Shown here: positions 12,133 to 23,115 of the stretch, in pieces | How the letters are laid out: every line of letters begins with the position of its first letter | How positions within the stretch are numbered: position 1 is the stretch's first letter | From: Argyresthia goedartella | Lineage: Eukaryota > Arthropoda > Insecta > Lepidoptera > Argyresthiidae | Assembly: GCA_949825045.1 (NCBI GenBank) | Contig: OX463813.1 | Location: 27,758,001 to 27,822,000, forward strand | Reading direction: 5' to 3' | Length of the DNA: 64,000 bases | The notes under the pieces: generated by a model | Database searches by the model: none | Told to the model about the DNA's origin: nothing | The model's input: the letters and a program-made list of their open reading frames with translations, nothing else | Position numbers and translations under genes: made by a program

Positions 12133-12825
12133 CATAGACATAGACATAGACATAGACATAGACATCATTTATTAATAATATTCATTATAAGTCGTGTAAG
12201 GGATAATAAATTATACATGAACTCATAGTGTAGTATTACACAGGATTCATAAAATTATTACAATATCTTAATTATTATGTCATAAAATTTATTAATTTAA
12301 ATTGAATAAATTGGAAATTACCATGTCATTGGAAATATATTAAATTATAATAAAAATATATTAAATTAAATTAATAAATTACGCTTTAAATAATGTCACA
12401 TTTATGGAATATAGGTATGTCAAACACATACTCATTATAGTAACTGTGTCATCGTTCTGATAATTAGTCATTTAGTTTTAGAAATTCATCGTAGCTGTAG
12501 AGGGTCTTCTCGGTAAGCCATCCTTTCAACCTCAGTTTAAAGATGGGCATACTCGGTGCACTAGTGATAGCTTCAGGTAACTTGTTGTAGACTACCGGAC
12601 CCATAACATGGATCGTGTTGCTTGTTTTAGCAAGCTTGTGCTTAATTGTAGCCAGCTTGTTGGAGTTGCGTGTCTCATATTTATGCCATTCTCCAAGTCG
12701 TTTGAATTGGTCTATATTCTCACGCACATAAATGGCCACTTGGAAAATCAGAAGGCTAGGTAGTGTGAGAATTCGTAGATGTTTGAAGTGCGGTCTCGCA
12801 GATTCGTCAGTGGGTACTCTCGCCA
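12133..12825 (-). mobile_element. Nested 5'-truncated LINE with hexamer tail
   Basis: A minus-strand LINE 3' end is inserted into the endonuclease reading frame of the I-type LINE. On its own strand it ends in at least four copies of the hexamer atgtct (12134-12170), instead of poly-A. It holds a 3' UTR of about 290 bases and the C-terminus of an RT ORF. Reading across the insertion, GSDH continues directly into the host frame at about 12826 (HLIISIKT). A short accat duplication may flank it. Confidence 0.7.
12464..12825 (-). pseudogene. C-terminal end of a LINE ORF2 (Jockey/CR1 type)
   Basis: About 120 codons resemble the conserved tail that follows the RT domain in Jockey/CR1-type ORF2 proteins. 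The pattern is YETRNSNKLATIKHKLAKT, then GPVVYNKLP and a final KLRLKGWL before the stop at 12464. No RT catalytic motifs are included, because truncation removed them. It is inserted antisense to the surrounding LINE. Confidence 0.7.
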
Positions 12826-15800
12826 GCAGACGCACCATCTTATTATTTCTATTAAAACGTTAGATAACACACAAAACTGCCAAGAAACGAAAAGAAACAT
12901 CAAAAAGGCCAACTGGGCAGGGTATACACAACACATTAAGTCTGCTTGTGGAGAACTTCACCTTGAAGACAATGTACAGAGTAGCTACGATAAACTCATA
13001 GAAATAATTGAAGAAAGTACTAACAAATATATTCCTTGTACTAAATTAAGTCATAACCCTAACAAATTCAAGCCTAAACCTTGGTGGAATCCTGATTTTT
13101 TCGAAGGCAGTAGCAGAGAGAAGATTATATCTCTTAAAAAATTCAGGAAATCACGCACGTTTGAAAATTACTTAAGGTACAGAGAAAAAGTTGTTTATGC
13201 TCGAAAAGTAATAAAACTTGCTAAAAGAAATTCCTGGCAACAGTTTTGTGATAGCATAGACTGCAATATGCCAAGTCGTGAGATCTGGAGGAAACTCAGA
13301 TGGCTTAAGGGTTACCGAAGTCCTAAAGAATACTTACCGGAAAGCGCCGCACTCTCCTTTGTAACAGAACTCACTCCTGATAGCGTGTACTTCCAACCCC
13401 TAGAGTTTAATACTTATGATTCCAGTCCGCTCTCTTTCACACTTTCAGAACTTAATTTGATTCTTAAAAGAGCAGACACATCAGCTGGTTTAGATGATAT
13501 TACTTACTCTATGATTAACCATTTACCCGGTAATGCGAAAGATGAATATGTTACACATATTCAACTCCATCTATAAAAAAGGTGAGATACCAGGACAATG
13601 GCGTAGGATCAAACTGATTGCCATTCCAAAAAGAAATTCAGATACTTCTAAGTATCGTCCCATCTCACTTATTAACTGTATTTGTAAGACCTTATACTTA
13701 ATGATAACTCGTCGCCTTGAATACCATTTCGAAAGCAACAAATTATTTAATGATAGCACTTTGAGTTTCCGTCGTGGACGTTCATGCCAGGACAATCTTA
13801 GTAGATTTATCGTAGACACGGAAACTGCTTTTATCAACAAAAAATACCTTTTATGCGCTTACGCAGACATAAGTGACGCTTATAACAATGTGGCAATTGA
13901 ACCTCTTATTACCTCTTTACTTGATTTTGATGTGGATCCGTTTCTATGTAGATATATAAGAGAATTTTTAAAAGAAAGATATTTGATATACAGGCTTCGG
14001 GATGGGAGGGAAATAATAAGAATAAGTATACAGGGTATAGCTCAGGGTGACTCAATGTCACCTATATTATTTAATATAGTCTCAACAAATGTATGCAACA
14101 CACTCATGAAGTCAGTTAAGGTCTCTCAATATGCCGATGACTTCGCTTTGTATTGTGTTAACCCAAATATTTATTTTTGTGTTAGCACTATCCAATCAAG
14201 TCTTAATAGTTTTATAACTATGTTAGAAGAAATTGGTTTAGAAATATCGCTCTCAAAGACTAAACTTTTCCTTTTTACTAGAAAATACAAAGTTCCTCAT
14301 ATAAATATAAGAATAAAAAACATTGAAATTGAGGTGATACATTGCACAAAGTTTTTAGGCGTTTGGGTGGATAGCCGCTTGATTGGACTCGTCATGTTTT
14401 AGAAACTGCCAAAAAATGTATTGCGTTCATTAATATCCTTAGCTCATTAAGCAGTTCAAAGTGGGGTGTTCATCCGATCCACCTAAGTAGACTGTATTTA
14501 ACACTGGTACGATCTAGACTCGATTACGGATGCATTATTTATGGCAACGCCAACTCTAGACTTTTTCGCCTTTGTGGAAGTTTCATTCGAGACACCCCAA
14601 TTTTTGCCATGGAAAGCGAACTTTGTATCTTACCCTTAAATTTGAGAAGAATCTATTTAAGTAACAAATACTTTCTGAAACTCTCTTCCAGAGCATCCGA
14701 CCCCTTGAGAAAACAGTTAGAAGTTTTTGACAACACATTAAATACAGGCGCTAGCTATTGGCGTAAAAACCAACTTCCTCTTTTGCTTGAAAGTTTCAGA
14801 AAGTAATCCAACCTACTCGTGTCAAAATCTGAAATTGTACCCCAATTCTTGCTTTCTCACGACATTAAGACTCTCCCTTGGGACAAAATCATATTGCATA
14901 GAGTGGACACCATTATTAAACCTAAATCTCAACTACCCACTCATGACCTTAAACAACTCAGCGAAGATATGATAAACATGCAGTACTCAGACCATTCTAA
15001 AATATATTCTGACGGATCCAAAACTAGACACAGCTCTAGTTGCGCATTTTATGATGAAGCTGAGAATTTTGGGGTGAAGTTTCTAATTGAAGATCCATGT
15101 ATACCGATAATGGGGGTTGAACTAACAGCAATTAAAGAAACAGTACACTACATTGAGTCGACCACACGTAATAAAATTGTAATTTTCACAGATTCTAAGA
15201 GCAGTCTACAACATTTAGTGGGATGTGCTAAGGGCAGTATCTTCGGTAGACATGAAACTTACCTCATTATTAAATGTCTCCATAGAATGATACGTAACGG
15301 GGTTGAAGTTCGTTTACAATGGATTCCTTCACACGTGGGCATCAAGGGTAACGAGATAGCAGACTCACTTGCATCCGAGGCTCTTCGGAACGGCATACCT
15401 CTCGACACGGCACCGCACTACACTGAACATCTTCCAAAATTGAAAATCGACAACTACATTAGATTTAAATCCTATTTCAATGACTGCTCTCAAAACAAAG
15501 GCATCTGGTACAGAACCGTTGTAGACGAACCACCTCGCGTACCTTGGTTTGCCTCACGATGCTTCAACAGAAGAGAACTAATTCTTTGCTTCCGAACCCG
15601 AACTTACCACATCCCACTTAACAAATTTAGTTTCATTATGAACGAAAGAGACGACCCTAATTGTACCCGATGTGAGAGGGAGGAGGACCTCCTTCACTTA
15701 GTTCTCGAGTGTAAAATAAATGAACAACCAAGGCTGGACCTCCTCGAAGAAACTCGTTGCTCTGAGGGGGATCTTCTCTTCCTTTTCCATCGAATTCTAA

Positions 15801-15895
15801 GCTCAGAGTTTACTGTCGAGTATAGTAACAGATTCTTAAGTTTCTTGATAACCTCTTTGAATCTCAGATGGGAACACTATAAAATACTTATGTAA
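12826..15895 (+). pseudogene. I-type LINE ORF2: reverse transcriptase, RNase H and C-terminal zinc finger, broken
   Basis: This is the main part of ORF2 after the nested insertion. RT motifs: SAGLDDI (about 13480), KYRPISLINC (13651), AYADISDAYNN (13858), GIAQGDSMSP (14036) and YADDFALY (14131). RNase H motifs are complete: YSDGSKT (15007), GVELTAIKE (15114), IFTDSKSSL (15181) and IPSHVGIKGNEIAD (15322-15364). The C-terminal finger is CTRCEREEDLLHLVLEC (about 15661-15711). Breaks: a frameshift near 13540, a second near 14378, and a TAA at 14804-14806. Segments between the breaks remain recognisable and the RNase H frame (14819-15895) is fully open. It would copy element RNA and degrade the RNA strand; it is not translatable as one protein. 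Confidence 0.85.
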
Positions 15896-16037
15896 CTAAC
15901 CAATTTTAGATTTATTTAATGTTATTTTCTTTTGTTAAAGTAATACTGTAAGCACTGTAACTTTGTTAATTATTTTTAAGCTGACTTAATCATAAGATGT
16001 ATGGCTTATAAAATAAATAAGATTAAAAATAAAAAAA

Positions 16038-16051
16038 AACCTTTAAACCAT
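16038..16051 (+). repeat. Right target-site duplication of the I-type LINE
   Basis: Second copy of aacctttaaaccat directly after the A-rich 3' tail; see 10216-10229. Confidence 0.8.
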
Positions 16052-18149
16052 AGAGTTAGAGTGTTCAGCCAGTCAAGCGTCCAACGTCCCGAAATGGCTG
16101 CTGCCAACGTGTTTCGAAATCTAGGAAAATTCAGGAATCGCCAAGTTTTAATCCTCCATGGCGCTTTGTTCACTAAAAAGGTACTTAACTATTTACAATA
16201 CTAATTCTGCATTTCTTCAGCCTTTTAACAGTGCATTTCATTTTATAACAAATCAGTTTTGACTTACTGACTGTACTGGTGATGGTAAAAATATATTTGG
16301 TAATGACCCAAATATGTTCTTGTCCACGAATTAATTTCGGATGTAGCGACCACACAATTGTCAACTTTAAATAAACAGATTACTGTGGATTTAGTTTTTG
16401 ACCTTTCCCGCCTTTTTGTTAGTTGACCGAGTCGATAAACCATTTAATTGAAGTTCTCGAAACTTCAGGGTTCTATTAGGCTGGTACTGGCACACACGGT
16501 AAAGTTAGTGAAATGAAACCGATGATATCAGATATCGCGAGGAAACCTTCATAATCTCCATAGGCGATGCCTAGCCTCCTGTCATGCAAAATGTCGGCAC
16601 AACTGTGCCACTGCCACCCCGTATGGGAAGAAGCGTGACGCTATGTTGTTTTCACGATTCCATATAGGTTATCTTGATGCCCTTTCCAGACCCTTATCGA
16701 ACGAGCGAAGGGATTATCGGCCCGATCCTGTGAAAGGAATAATTTTTGAGAGTTTTAGCTGCAACCGATTTATAACAGGAAGGAGTCGTAAGAGGAAACA
16801 TTTAATGACGAAAACTTTTTGGCCGCTGGTGAATAATTTTTATTCTGTTCAACCTATATATTTAACTTTTGCAAGTTCTGTTAGAACATAACTTACTGCG
16901 ATTATTATCAGTAACACATACGTTCCTGCCGTGGTGGAAATAAATGAAACAACTATAAAAAACCTATTTCAATTCTCCAGGACATGAAATTCTTTACAAC
17001 ACATACTTACACATAAATGTAACAAATTTCCCATGGCCAATTTGGCTTTTGCCCTTAAATTTGGCGGAGTACATTCAATCTCCATTTCACTCTCATTAGA
17101 AGTCAATATAATTTAGTGAATAAAATAGTTGTTCTCAACACTTTCTCTTTAGGTTTTTAGTTTGTTTTCCCGCTAATTAACTCGATGATACGGCCGTGTG
17201 ATGGTGTATACCCGATTTTTGGTGACTGAACATATTCAATTCATGTTCGAAATTTAAATAAAACCACACTTTTATACTTACATTTCTAGAGCGCTCTATA
17301 GGTATATTACAAATTCGAACTTACATTTCTGGCCAGTTTCTTTTTTTTATATTATGATTATAGTCGTTGGATGTAAATTTGATATTTTCAGTATTGTATT
17401 TCCGAACGTAATATGAAAATTGCCGCGCATGTTTGAGAAAATACAATAAAATGCCTTGTAGGGTTCCAGCTATTTTGCGAGATGCATCAGACAGGTACAT
17501 TCTATCGTACCCAGTGATGTGCTCGAGTATACAAAATTTCCAATCTTCTTGATAAGGTAAACAAAGAAATGTCATGGGTCAGAACGAAAAATATAATATG
17601 AACTATAAAAAATAATAATATGAACTACAAAGTCAACGGTTTTGTTCTTGCCAACGACAGTATATTGTTTATCTTTAATCCACTAGATCGGTAATGCGAG
17701 TTTAGTGTATGAATCGAAAATAAACGTTTAGGCTTAAACTAAAGTTTTAAAACTGGAAGTATTAGGTACTTTTATGTTCCTACTTAGATTATTTTATAAT
17801 GAATTGTCAGATTCCAAACCAGAACGAAACCAGAGCTCCTCGGCAATGTTAATTGTAAAATCATGAGGATTAAAGTTGTCAAACGCTTTCGCACTCCCAG
17901 CCGGACAAATAAAGAAACCTAGTCGTAGGTAAACAGTGAGTAAAATATGATACCAATAAGACACCGATTCAAACTCCTACATTAAGGTAATACCAAAAAA
18001 TATATATAAAAGAAATACGAATGTAAACGAAAGTGACAGCGTTAATTACTTCCACATAAGAAAGAAAAGAGAGCGCAGGCTTCCGGCGCCGAGCGCTGGG
18101 AGCGACAGGGGTGACGTCATCAACTTTATGGCGAAGGATGTGGCTCAGG
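16052..18149. other. No recognisable gene
   Basis: ORFs up to 84 codons without recognisable domains. A dispersed-repeat piece lies at 16556-16645. Confidence 0.4.
16556..16645 (+). repeat. Dispersed repeat, family C
   Basis: The order ggcgatgcctagcctcctgt, catgcaaaatg, cacaactgtgcc and gccaccccgtatggga matches 32283-32400 and, in the opposite direction, part of the gypsy LTR start (39500-39540). Other partial copies lie near 21205, 37190 and 37745. The nature of the family is not known to me. Confidence 0.55.
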
Positions 18150-18572
18150 TTGTCAGGCGATGATTAGCGGGAAGTTGCCGGGATCTGATGGGCTCAGTAT
18201 CGAGCACATCCTATTTGCGGGGGATACAATATATCGTGTGTTGACTGCTCTGTTCAGTGCTTGTGCAAACCAGCGTTACCTTCTTAAAAAACTTATAAAA
18301 ACGGTTTGCGGTTCCAGTCCCCAATAATAAAACAGCTGATATGTCGTTACTTCGTAATCATAGGTCTATTTCATCAGGTAGCATCGTGGGTAAGGTGTTT
18401 GAGCTATCTGCACTTCAGAGCATACGTTCTAGTAGTAGACTGCCCGAGAAACATCTGTGAATGCCTTATTTTGGACTTGAGCAGAGCTTTCAACCTGCTA
18501 AATTATAATTTACTATGGGGGAAACTCCAGCGAGCCAAAATAAACTCGAAGGTAGTGAATCTGATAAGGTAA
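18150..18572 (+). pseudogene. Degenerate LINE reverse transcriptase fragment
   Basis: The beginning encodes GKLPGSDGLSIEHI (about 18169), matching the RT motif in which a Gly-Pro/Ser-Asp-Gly core precedes a conserved helix. Further on, in another frame, CLILDLSRAFNLLNYNLLW (about 18466-18520) matches the block with the first catalytic Asp (DLSKAFD-like). Frameshifts and stops separate the two. It is an old, short relic with no flanking element structure visible. Confidence 0.6.
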
Positions 18573-18603
18573 TGGTATGGGAATCAAACCAATGCCGTAA
18601 AGA

Positions 18604-18630
18604 TTATTATTATTATTATTATTATTATTA
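18604..18630 (+). repeat. (ATT)n microsatellite
   Basis: About nine consecutive att units follow the RT relic and may be its former 3' tail. Confidence 0.85.
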
Positions 18631-18696
18631 GGAAATCACTAATTCTTTCATCACGACCTGTCAAAAGTTAAGCCACTCGCTGAATATCCTACTGGG

Positions 18697-18975
18697 TTCC
18701 GTACCCGAAGGGCCCTGTTACTAAGCCGCCGCTGTCCGTCGGCGGGCTCTATCGGATAAACTGTCATAGGCTCTGCTATGACAGTTTCTCCGAGTTAAAA
18801 GGTTTACAGACTGTGTATTTCTGTTACTTCTACATTAATAAATAATTCACTAGACGCAATTTCAAAAATTAAATGGGGTCTCCATACAGAGCAACGCATT
18901 TTTTTGCGTATTTTTCTTGTTCGATGGTACGGATCCTGCGTGTGTGAGTCCAACTCTCACTTGACCGATCTTTAT
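18697..18975 (+). repeat. Dispersed repeat, family A
   Basis: It starts with gggttccgtacccgaaggg and ends with a cggatcctgcgtgtgtgagt and ctctcacttgaccga block, matching 1-352 and 30352-30740. The centre is shortened, and a local inverted pair, actgtcataggctctgctat followed by gacagt, occurs near 18761-18785. Confidence 0.7.
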
Positions 18976-19027
18976 AAACTGACTTCCTTGTGACGTCAAA
19001 ATATAACACAGGCGAGTTTCATACGTG

Positions 19028-20125
19028 CCTATTAAGTTCTGCCATTTGAAGTACAAAAAAACAACTAGACCCTTTTATAAAGTATTCACCACGTAGTCTA
19101 TTACAATTTTCCATTCGCTGGAACCAGTTATTGAAACATTTATTCCACTCCAAAGTGGGGTTGTTTAATATGGCTGATTTAAAAGCGTCGAAAAGAAATC
19201 GTTATTGCTTAGGTCAGGACTGTATGGTGGATGGTCAACAATGTCTACGTTTTCCTGCTTCAAAGACTCAATCGTTTGACAAGAGCGTGTGGGCTTGCGT
19301 TGTCATGGTGTAAACAAACTGTGGTATACCACTCTGCATTAACCGTTCTATAATCTTCAAATGCAATTGTCGCAATATGACCGGTTTTCGCCACGAACGT
19401 AGCCACCATCTTCTTTAAAGTGCTTCGAGAGCGAACAACTTTAGTCGGCTTTGGCACGTCTTGGAAGACCAGATTGTGGATTGTTGTTTGCAACCAAGTT
19501 CGTAGGCATAGATCCAAGATTCGTCACCACTGGCGATATCGTAGACGTGATTTGACTCTCATCGGTTGAACCTTCGAAGAGTTTTCTTACACCATCTGAC
19601 GCGGGCCGCCTTTTGACTATCGGAAAGCAAATGCGGGATCCAACGGGAAACTTGCTTTCTCACACAAAGCGCCTCATGCAAGATCTTCTGAATGGTTGTC
19701 CCTGAAATGCCTAATAACGCCTCTATCTCCCGATATGTCACATGACGATCTTCGAGGATTAGTTGTCTGACAGCAACCATGTTATCTTCAATGAAGGCTG
19801 ATTTTAGACATCCTTCACGAGATTTGTCACTAAGACTGGTATGCCCACGTTGGAATTCTAAATACCAACGTTAGACAGTCCGCAGACATGGGACTTCATC
19901 ATGGAACACAGATGTTAGTTTTTCGAAACATTGAAGCCGTATTAGGCCTCGGAAATTATAGAAAATTATTAACCTAACAGTTTCAAACAAGGCTGTGACT
20001 GAATAAATGCATTAATTATTATTTTTTCAATTGTTTTGATATTCTAAACCCCAACAAATTTTCATTTTGAACAGTTCCAAATTCAAAATTGGCGCCAAAT
20101 ATGTAAACGACAGAACTTAAAAGGC
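19028..20125 (-). mobile_element. Degenerate mariner (Tc1/mariner) DNA transposon
   Basis: The left end (about 19028-19050, attaagttctgccattt) is the inverted match of the right end (about 20104-20125, aaacgacagaacttaa). Between them lies a decayed mariner transposase on the minus strand. The length, about 1.1 kb, is slightly below the usual 1.3 kb of mariners, consistent with small deletions. A TA duplication was not established. Confidence 0.75.
19130..20000 (-). pseudogene. Mariner transposase pseudogene
   Basis: Mariner transposase cuts and pastes the element using a D,D34D triad. N-terminal helix-turn-helix-like sequence is visible around FQRGHTSLSDKSREGC (about 19850-19805) and VTYREIEALLGIS (19737-19700). 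WIPHLLSDSQKAARVRWC (about 19643-19590) is the conserved linker motif. The first Asp lies in GDESWIYAY (about 19528-19505), the second in HHDNASPH (19307-19285) and the third in HPPYSPDLSNNDFF (about 19235-19194). Several frameshifts and stops break the frame near 19860, 19559, 19400-19430 and 19260. All three catalytic positions are still readable, but no functional protein could be made. Confidence 0.8.
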
Positions 20126-20149
20126 ACGCCCTGTAATAAGATCACACGA

Positions 20150-20345
20150 GTATTTTAATGTCTAATTATGTACAGTTACATACACTGCTTTATCTAGACT
20201 TATATTATAGGCTTTCTATGATGTGTTCAGGAACCGCATGTTACGACCGGCATTGCGGCATTGACATTTAATTTCGAATAGTACGTCATCTTGACTGACA
20301 TTAGAGACATTCAATTTCGAATAGAATGTCATTTCGACTGATATT
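20150..20345 (+). repeat. Dispersed repeat, family D (partial)
   Basis: The order acgagtattttaatgtctaa, ttatgtacagttacatacac, gtgttcaggaaccgcatgtt and gaccggcattg matches 22500-22620 and 35225-35335. The end, caatttcgaatagaatgtc, matches the reverse complement of 35045-35075. Confidence 0.65.
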
Positions 20346-20465
20346 AGACTTGAGTCAAATATAAATATATATACAAGTATGTGTATCGTTGTGTAGTACC
20401 CAAGATGCAGGGAATCCTAGTTTGGGGCTAGATCAATGTGTGTAAATAGTGTCCAAGATACCTTA
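20346..20465 (+). repeat. SINE tail relic
   Basis: The block ggaatcctagtttggggcta with the following gatcaatgtgtgtaaat matches the body of the SINEs at 21728 and 24520 (tatcctagtgtggg, gccagaagcaatgt). The tRNA-like head is missing. Confidence 0.5.
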
Positions 20466-20509
20466 TTATTATTATAAAACGCAAAAAACGCCGATAGCAT
20501 CCTGTGCGG

Positions 20510-20780
20510 CCTCCTATGCAGAGAATATATGAGATATAAGGGTAATGCCTGCATCCGTAGTTGATTTACCCTTAATTAAACCGTACTGTATGGCGTGGAG
20601 TTGTTTTGTACTGTTGAAGTGTACTAGCATTCTTTTTGTTATACGATTAGGATATTCTCCAGCCTTTTTGTAGTTCAGACATAATGATAATAATATCGTA
20701 CCTACGGAAAAGTTATGACATAAAAACGTATATAAAGGCGAGCTTATCTCTAACAAGATAACTCTTCCAGTGTCAAAAGT
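20510..20780 (-). pseudogene. LINE reverse transcriptase fragment and separate LINE tail
   Basis: Minus-strand codons at about 20690-20514 read KAGEYPNRITKRML then QYGLIKGKSTTDAGITLISH. This matches the finger region of CR1/L2-like RTs (compare QFGFTQGKSITDAGIELISH in the LINE at 25535-30260). To its right, 20720-20780 holds the gcgagcttatctct 3' tail also seen at 596 and 32700. The tail does not lie at the correct side for this RT piece, so two insertions or a rearrangement are implied. Confidence 0.6.
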
Positions 20781-21061
20781 ATGGATGAGATAGGACATGT
20801 TCTAATATTAAATTGACAAATTTCCCAGTCAAATACCCAATTGGTTTTGGTAGTATGGTGGATTTTCTGTCCATACACCCCAAAAATAAAAGTCCTCGAA
20901 CACCAACAAAGCAATGACCCTCCCAACGTTTATTATTCCCACGCCCTCAGGCTATCCATCAAAAATGAAACAAGATGACACTTGAGGGCACAACAAGAAG
21001 CTGTTATTCCTTGTTGACTCACTTTAATAATGCTATCCCTTACATAAACATGGGTGTGGAT

Positions 21062-21559
21062 AGGGTTGCCAGACGTCGTGATTTGTCTTGATATGTCAGA
21101 TTTTTTTTCGGCCCCAGAATCATGGCCGGAAATGAAAAGTGGATGGGGGTTTTCAAAATATTCTATGTAAAACAATTAGCATTCCAGGCACTAACTAAAT
21201 ACTTTATTTCGCTGGACAAGAGGATAGCCCATCGACGCAGCTCTGGGTATGAAGGTTTCCCCATGATAGTTTCTGCCACTATTGTTACGACAAAAAAAAA
21301 ATGACTCTTACCGAATGCTGTGTTATTTTAATAAGTAATAGCCACGTACGGGTACTTTTTGCATGCCAGTATTTTAAGTAGAAATCAGCATTTTAAAGTT
21401 TTATAATCTGGTTCAACCTAACTTGTGCTCAGCGATCAACCTTTCTTTGCGAATTATTTGTGTGTATTTACTCGTATCCGGGCCAAGGCGTGCGCCCCTC
21501 GGTGGGGACATTAATGGTCTACATTTATTTATTTTGTTTTATTGTAATCTGGCAACCCT
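21062..21559. mobile_element. hAT-like MITE (498 bp)
   Basis: Terminal inverted repeats agggttgccaga (21062-21073) and tctggcaaccct (21548-21559) are perfect over 12 bases. Flanking 8-mers are gtgtggat (21054-21061) and gtgtggtg (21560-21567), a six-of-eight match. An 8-bp duplication is the hallmark of hAT elements. There is no transposase; a 60-codon ORF inside has no recognised domain. Confidence 0.7.
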
Positions 21560-21727
21560 GTGTGGTGTAGACCATCCCGACTAATAGTTTGGGGAATATT
21601 TACGCCCTTAAACCCCACCGTGTGGTTATTTGGTTAGTCGTGATTTTCGTGGCCAACGTCTATAGGTAGTCAATAATGTTCCAGAGAAATCAATTTAACG
21701 AACAAATTTTCCCTCACATGTGACAAC

Positions 21728-21925
21728 CTCTGTGGCGATGAGTTAGTGGCTCTGCCTACCATGCGAAAGGTCCCGGGTTCGATCCCCGGCTGTGGATATA
21801 GAAAAAAAAACAGATCTTAGATATTTCTGGTTCCCATGACACATTGTATCCTAGTGTGGGACCACAAGCAATGTATTTACCTGCATACAAATGTTAATGT
21901 TATGTTTATCTTTCTCTCTTCCCAT
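21728..21925 (+). mobile_element. tRNA-derived SINE
   Basis: The head has an A-box-like gatgagttagtggctctgcc and a B box, gggttcgatccc (about 21775), spaced as in a tRNA. They are followed by an A-run and a body with tatcctagtgtgggaccaca. The same body occurs at 24520-24720, 20346 and 25015. It is an RNA polymerase III-type element copied by a LINE; it is not a functional tRNA, as the cloverleaf cannot be completed. Confidence 0.7.
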
Positions 21926-22762
21926 ACAGGATGGCAGAGGCTCAGGTGTGCCCACAATTAGCCAGATAATCCTCCATTTTGCATGATGGCTGATCTTCAG
22001 GCTCGCCAAAACATTCACGTTGCATTGTTCCTAGCTGTAGCTAAATCCGTGTTTTGACTGATATTTCTAATAGCGTAAGCCACAGAACTAAATTTACCAG
22101 CAAATTTATCCATGTGGGGTCCCCACTGCAATTTGCCATAAGTGGTATTGGCCAATGTAGCCAGAGTATTGTGATTCCGCCCACTAGTTAGAAGATCGCC
22201 CAGTTTGCTTCGGTTCAGGCCAATGTGCGAACGATAAAATGGGTATTGAGACGCTAGCGGCTGCTACCGTTTATTTATTCACATCATACCGCGATCATGG
22301 GAATATGTTCGAGAAAAGGGTATAAACCATATTTACTTTTGGCTAGGGGCCCAACTATGACCCTGTATAAAATCTAATCCGTGAGATATGAATTTAATAA
22401 CCAATCAGGCCCAATAATTCATTAAGACCACACACATAATAGTAGTTTATGTGACTGCTACATAATGTAGGGCATTAATACTCGAGAGACGAGTTTCATA
22501 ATAATATCACTCGAGAGTTTTAATGCTTAATTATGTACAGTTACATACACTAGTTTATCTACATACATATCATAAGCTCTTTTTGATGTGTTCAGGAACC
22601 GCATGTTTGACCGGCATTGTGGCTCTGCAGTTGTTTAGCTTGTTCAGTAGTACAAACTTCACGCAGGCGGGCGTCGGCGTTCGAAATTTGAATGTCAGTA
22701 CCAACTTCATAGACAAACTAGAGGCAGCAAGCAGGCGGGCGTCGGCGATCCAAATTTTGAAT

Positions 22763-22860
22763 GTCATAAAACTCAAAAACTCAAAACTCAAAACGTTTAT
22801 TCTGTAAATAGGCCACAAGGGCACTTTCACATGTCATTTCATTTCATTTTTTACAGAACA
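22763..22860 (-). repeat. LINE 3' tail, CR1/L2-like
   Basis: It consists of (ctcaaaa)n repeats followed by cgtttattctgtaaataggc. The layout resembles the 3' end of the LINE at 25535 (attcaaa repeats, then gtttatttcc). It is a 5'-truncated insertion on the minus strand into family D. Confidence 0.55.
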
Positions 22861-22974
22861 TTTGGTATTATTATCATATTATCAGAAAAAAAAAAGTACT
22901 TAATTATTGTTTCTGAGAGATGTAAAGAGTCTCAAATATAATATATATAATATATATACAATATAATATGTAGA

Positions 22975-23012
22975 AAAATTACACATTATGGTCATAATGT
23001 GTAATTTTTCAG
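22975..23012. repeat. Perfect 38-bp palindrome
   Basis: The 18-base arm gaaaaattacacattatg is followed by gt and then its exact reverse complement. The other family D copy at 35432-35475 has the same structure with several substitutions. Confidence 0.9.
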
Positions 23013-23115
23013 ATAAGAAATGAGTTTTTACCAAGTAGTTTAACAATATGCTGATCGTAACGTGCGGTTTTTGTACGCAGTAAAGAGGGTTTATGATACG
23101 TGTGTAGATAAATAA

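Larger units (their letters stand above)
10230..16037 (+). mobile_element. Full-length I-type LINE (non-LTR retrotransposon with RNase H)
   Basis: The element starts with cagtttgcg, has a 5' UTR of about 180 bases, ORF1 (10410-11564), ORF2 (11646-15895, interrupted) and a 3' UTR ending in an A-rich tail near 16037. The order endonuclease, RT, RNase H and C-terminal zinc finger, with a zinc-knuckle ORF1, is characteristic of the I group of LINEs. A 14-bp target-site duplication flanks it. About 690 bases of another LINE are nested inside ORF2, so the original insertion was about 5.1 kb. The copy is dead: it has a stop in ORF1, a deletion in the endonuclease, two frameshifts and a stop in ORF2. 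Confidence 0.85.
22434..23115. repeat. Dispersed repeat, family D, with central palindrome
   Basis: An inverted pair, gggcattaatactcgagaga and ctcgagagttttaatgctta (22471-22530), is followed by a segment also found at 35225-35335. Next come a LINE-tail insertion (22763-22860), a 38-bp palindrome (22975-23012) and an end block, atgctgatcgtaacgtgcgg, that recurs at 35511. It is a compound non-coding element, probably MITE-derived. Confidence 0.6.

Noticed and set aside
21728..21800. Possible tRNA gene (A and B boxes)
   Set aside because: The boxes are part of a repeated SINE head with an A-run and conserved body; the cloverleaf stems cannot be completed.
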